From assembly GCA_027083915.1 (NCBI GenBank), contig JALWML010000170.1, positions 1 to 6,109 of the forward strand: a DNA stretch of 6,109 nucleotides, given 5' to 3'. The DNA is from Lysobacterales bacterium. GTDB taxonomy: Bacteria > Pseudomonadota > Gammaproteobacteria > Xanthomonadales > Marinicellaceae. Of the stretch, positions 4,485 through 6,109 are shown one piece after another; position 1 is the stretch's first letter; each line of letters opens with the position of its first letter. The position numbers were made by a program, and so were the translations under genes. Under the pieces are notes generated by a model. The model was given only the letters and a program-made list of their open reading frames with translations. It made no database searches and had not been told where the DNA came from.

Positions 4485-5474
4485 TTGACACAAATTAATC
4501 CAATTCAATCAATCGATGACGTTTTAAAAGTCACTCAAAAAGACATGGAACTTGTCAACCAAACCATTCGAAATTCATTGAACTCACATGTTGTGTTAAT
4601 CCGTCAAATTTCAGAATACATTATCAATTCAGGTGGTAAACGACTGCGCCCAATTCTCGTTGTCTTGATGACACAAGCCTTTGGGTATAAAGGCAAAAAT
4701 CATATTCAATTGGCTGCAATTATCGAATTTATCCACACAGCGACCTTGTTGCATGATGACGTTGTCGATGAATCGGATATGCGCCGAGGCAACAAAACAG
4801 CTAATGAGGTATGGGGTAATTCTGCCAGTGTACTGGTTGGGGATTTTCTCTACTCGCGTGCTTTTCAAATGATGGTAACAATTGAAAATTTGCAAGTCAT
4901 GAATATTCTTGCTAATGCCACTAACACTATCTCAGAGGGTGAAGTTTTACAACTACTGAACATAGGTAATTTGGAAATCACCGAAGAACAATACTACCAA
5001 GTCATTAAAAACAAAACAGCACAACTATTTGAAGCTGGTTGTGAGCTTAGCGCCTTAATTAGTGATGCAGATAAGGAAACAATTAAAAAAATGTCGGCTT
5101 TCGGGGAATACCTCGGCATGGCATTTCAAATTGCCGATGATATGCTGGATTATGCCATTGATAACGAAGAACTCGATAAAAATATTGGCGATGATTTAGC
5201 CGAAGGAAAGCTCACCCTGCCATTAATTTACTTACTTGAAAATGGTAACCAAGGCGATAAAAAAGTTATCGCGGAGGCAATTAAGTCACAATCAACTAAA
5301 CACCTCAAAACTATTCAAAAACGCATAAACGAAACACCTGCCTTGAATTATACACAAGAAAAAGCCAATGAATTTGCTAACTTAGCCAAACAACAATTGC
5401 GTGATTTACCGCAAAGCGATGCTAAAAACGCCTTATTGTTTCTCTGTGATTTTGCTTGTCATCGGAACAATTAA
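4485..5474 (+). CDS. ispB: octaprenyl diphosphate synthase (trans long-chain prenyl diphosphate synthase)
   Basis: An all-helical polyprenyl synthase of 329 residues. It extends farnesyl diphosphate with isopentenyl diphosphate to make the side chain of ubiquinone and menaquinone. Visible motifs are G50-G51-K52-R53-x-R55-P56, the first aspartate-rich motif D91-D92-V-V-D95 followed by R100-R101-G102, the E151-G152-E153 and K177-T178 region, and the second aspartate-rich motif D218-D219-M-L-D222. A small residue (A86) sits five positions before the first motif, as expected for long products. The sequence closely tracks E. coli IspB, including IEFIHTATLLHDDVVDESDMRRG, over the whole length. The start is unusual. 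TTG at 4485 is the only canonical or near-canonical start that preserves the conserved N-terminal helix, preceded only by a weak purine-rich AAAAGAAAA. The next ATG (codon 21) would remove about 13 residues that align with E. coli. The stop overlaps the convergent TPR gene by 4 bp. Confidence 0.93.
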   Translation: MTQINPIQSIDDVLKVTQKDMELVNQTIRNSLNSHVVLIRQISEYIINSGGKRLRPILVVLMTQAFGYKGKNHIQLAAIIEFIHTATLLHDDVVDESDMRRGNKTANEVWGNSASVLVGDFLYSRAFQMMVTIENLQVMNILANATNTISEGEVLQLLNIGNLEITEEQYYQVIKNKTAQLFEAGCELSALISDADKETIKKMSAFGEYLGMAFQIADDMLDYAIDNEELDKNIGDDLAEGKLTLPLIYLLENGNQGDKKVIAEAIKSQSTKHLKTIQKRINETPALNYTQEKANEFANLAKQQLRDLPQSDAKNALLFLCDFACHRNN

Positions 5475-6109
5475 TTGACTTCTTTTTTAAGCTGCTCGAG
5501 TAACACTTCATTCTCAGACTTCCAAGCTTCGTGAAAAACAAGTTTCGCTTGATTAAGAAGGTTTAAGGCTTCGGTTTTGTTGCCGAGTTCATAATAAACC
5601 AAAGCTTTGAGCTCCAAATAAGGATTGGCATCGGGTTTGTACTGTTCAAGATTATTTAAAATCTCCAAGGCTTTTTGGGGGTTGCTCTTGGTATAAATTT
5701 CAGCTAGTTGATTTTGTGTATCAACCACAATTTTTATGTCATTATTGGCTTTTGCTTGTTCGGTAATTTGCCCAATGAGTTTGATTGCTTTTGCTTTCTC
5801 ACCAGTTTGTTTGTAGAAACGCGCCAAATAATAATCCATATAAACACGGTAACGTTGCAGGCCATTTTTATTGAGCATTTTCAAACGTTTATCCCATATA
5901 TTTTTGAAATTCGAGGTGTTTTTTTGCGCCAGTTGCAGTTCAAATTCTAAAAACGCATTATCTAATTGCATTCCAATATTGTTACTTTGTCGTGCTAATT
6001 GCAATTGTTGGTCGATTTGGTGGCGAGCATGGGCAAATTTGAAAACATTCATCAATAAAACCGCATCGTAGTGTAAATAATTTAAATACAGAACATCATT
6101 TTTAATTTC
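5471..6109 (-). CDS. TPR-repeat protein, C-terminal part (runs off the window)
   Basis: The frame is open from the right window edge (first complete codon 6109-6107) to TAA at 5473-5471, giving 212 visible residues; the N-terminus lies outside. Starts at TTG 6055 or ATG 6052 are possible, but the 18 codons upstream (NYLHYDAVLL-type sequence) look equally coding, so I treat the gene as partial. The sequence is helical and Gln/Lys/Leu-rich. At least three TPR-like hairpins are visible: YMDYYLARFYKQTGEKAKAI, then VDTQNQLAEIYTKSNPQKAL, then PYLELKALVYYELGNKTEAL, each with the A/L-x-x-Y-x-x-x-G/N...A spacing. TPR arrays mediate protein-protein contacts. They often form the C-terminal part of larger bacterial regulators or kinases, so the missing part could carry an enzyme or DNA-binding domain. 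The stop codon overlaps the ispB stop (5471-5474), and I see no terminator between the convergent genes. Confidence 0.75.
   Translation of the reverse strand, partial: EIKNDVLYLNYLHYDAVLLMNVFKFAHARHQIDQQLQLARQSNNIGMQLDNAFLEFELQLAQKNTSNFKNIWDKRLKMLNKNGLQRYRVYMDYYLARFYKQTGEKAKAIKLIGQITEQAKANNDIKIVVDTQNQLAEIYTKSNPQKALEILNNLEQYKPDANPYLELKALVYYELGNKTEALNLLNQAKLVFHEAWKSENEVLLEQLKKEVN

Noticed and set aside
4629..4895. Open frames on both strands inside ispB
   Set aside because: They overlap the catalytic DDxxD region of ispB, which is clearly the real gene.
5708..6071. Two plus-strand open frames opposite the TPR gene
   Set aside because: Cys/Phe-rich translations typical of the antisense of Lys/Gln/Leu-rich helices; no ribosome binding site or family match.

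Overview
The window is an AT-rich stretch of bacterial chromosome. The ssb, ispB-type octaprenyl diphosphate synthase, DUF3016 and Fax-like GST genes together suggest a low-GC gammaproteobacterium. Nothing here fixes the genus: there is no rRNA and no lineage-specific gene.

Left part (1-1290). This stretch opens with a decayed, 5'-truncated MmcQ/YjbR-family gene on the plus strand (homology from about 183 to the stop at 458). A gene-free gap with two small hairpins follows. A minus-strand gene for a secreted DUF3016 protein (661-1155) comes next, with a recognisable promoter (1187-1213) and a terminator hairpin (631-655). A perfect 10-bp-arm palindrome (1230-1253) lies just upstream of that promoter.

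Middle (1291-2530). The most notable feature is a 159-bp non-coding mobile element (MITE-like) at 1291-1449. It has 18-bp terminal inverted repeats (16/18 matching), is palindromic almost from end to end, and is flanked by the 5-bp direct repeat GACTA. It sits two bases before the ATG of a small ABM-like (dimeric alpha/beta barrel) gene, which overlaps the next gene, a Fax/metaxin-type glutathione S-transferase, by ATGA. The element carries the only Shine-Dalgarno-like sequence near that ATG, buried in its own inverted repeat. It also reads through in frame, so automatic callers will give the ABM protein a false 47-residue N-terminus. A strong bidirectional terminator (2495-2530) closes the pair.

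Right part (2531-6109). ssb (minus) has its own promoter downstream of a minus-strand MFS transporter gene. A divergent intergenic region separates the transporter from ispB (plus), which appears to start at TTG. ispB ends in a 4-bp overlap with a convergent minus-strand TPR-repeat protein gene that runs off the right edge of the window. The housekeeping functions are DNA replication and repair (SSB) and quinone side-chain synthesis (IspB). The rest are accessory or uncharacterised. I see no evidence of a defence island, CRISPR array, prophage or novel multi-gene system. The item of most interest is the MITE and its likely effect on the ABM-GST operon.
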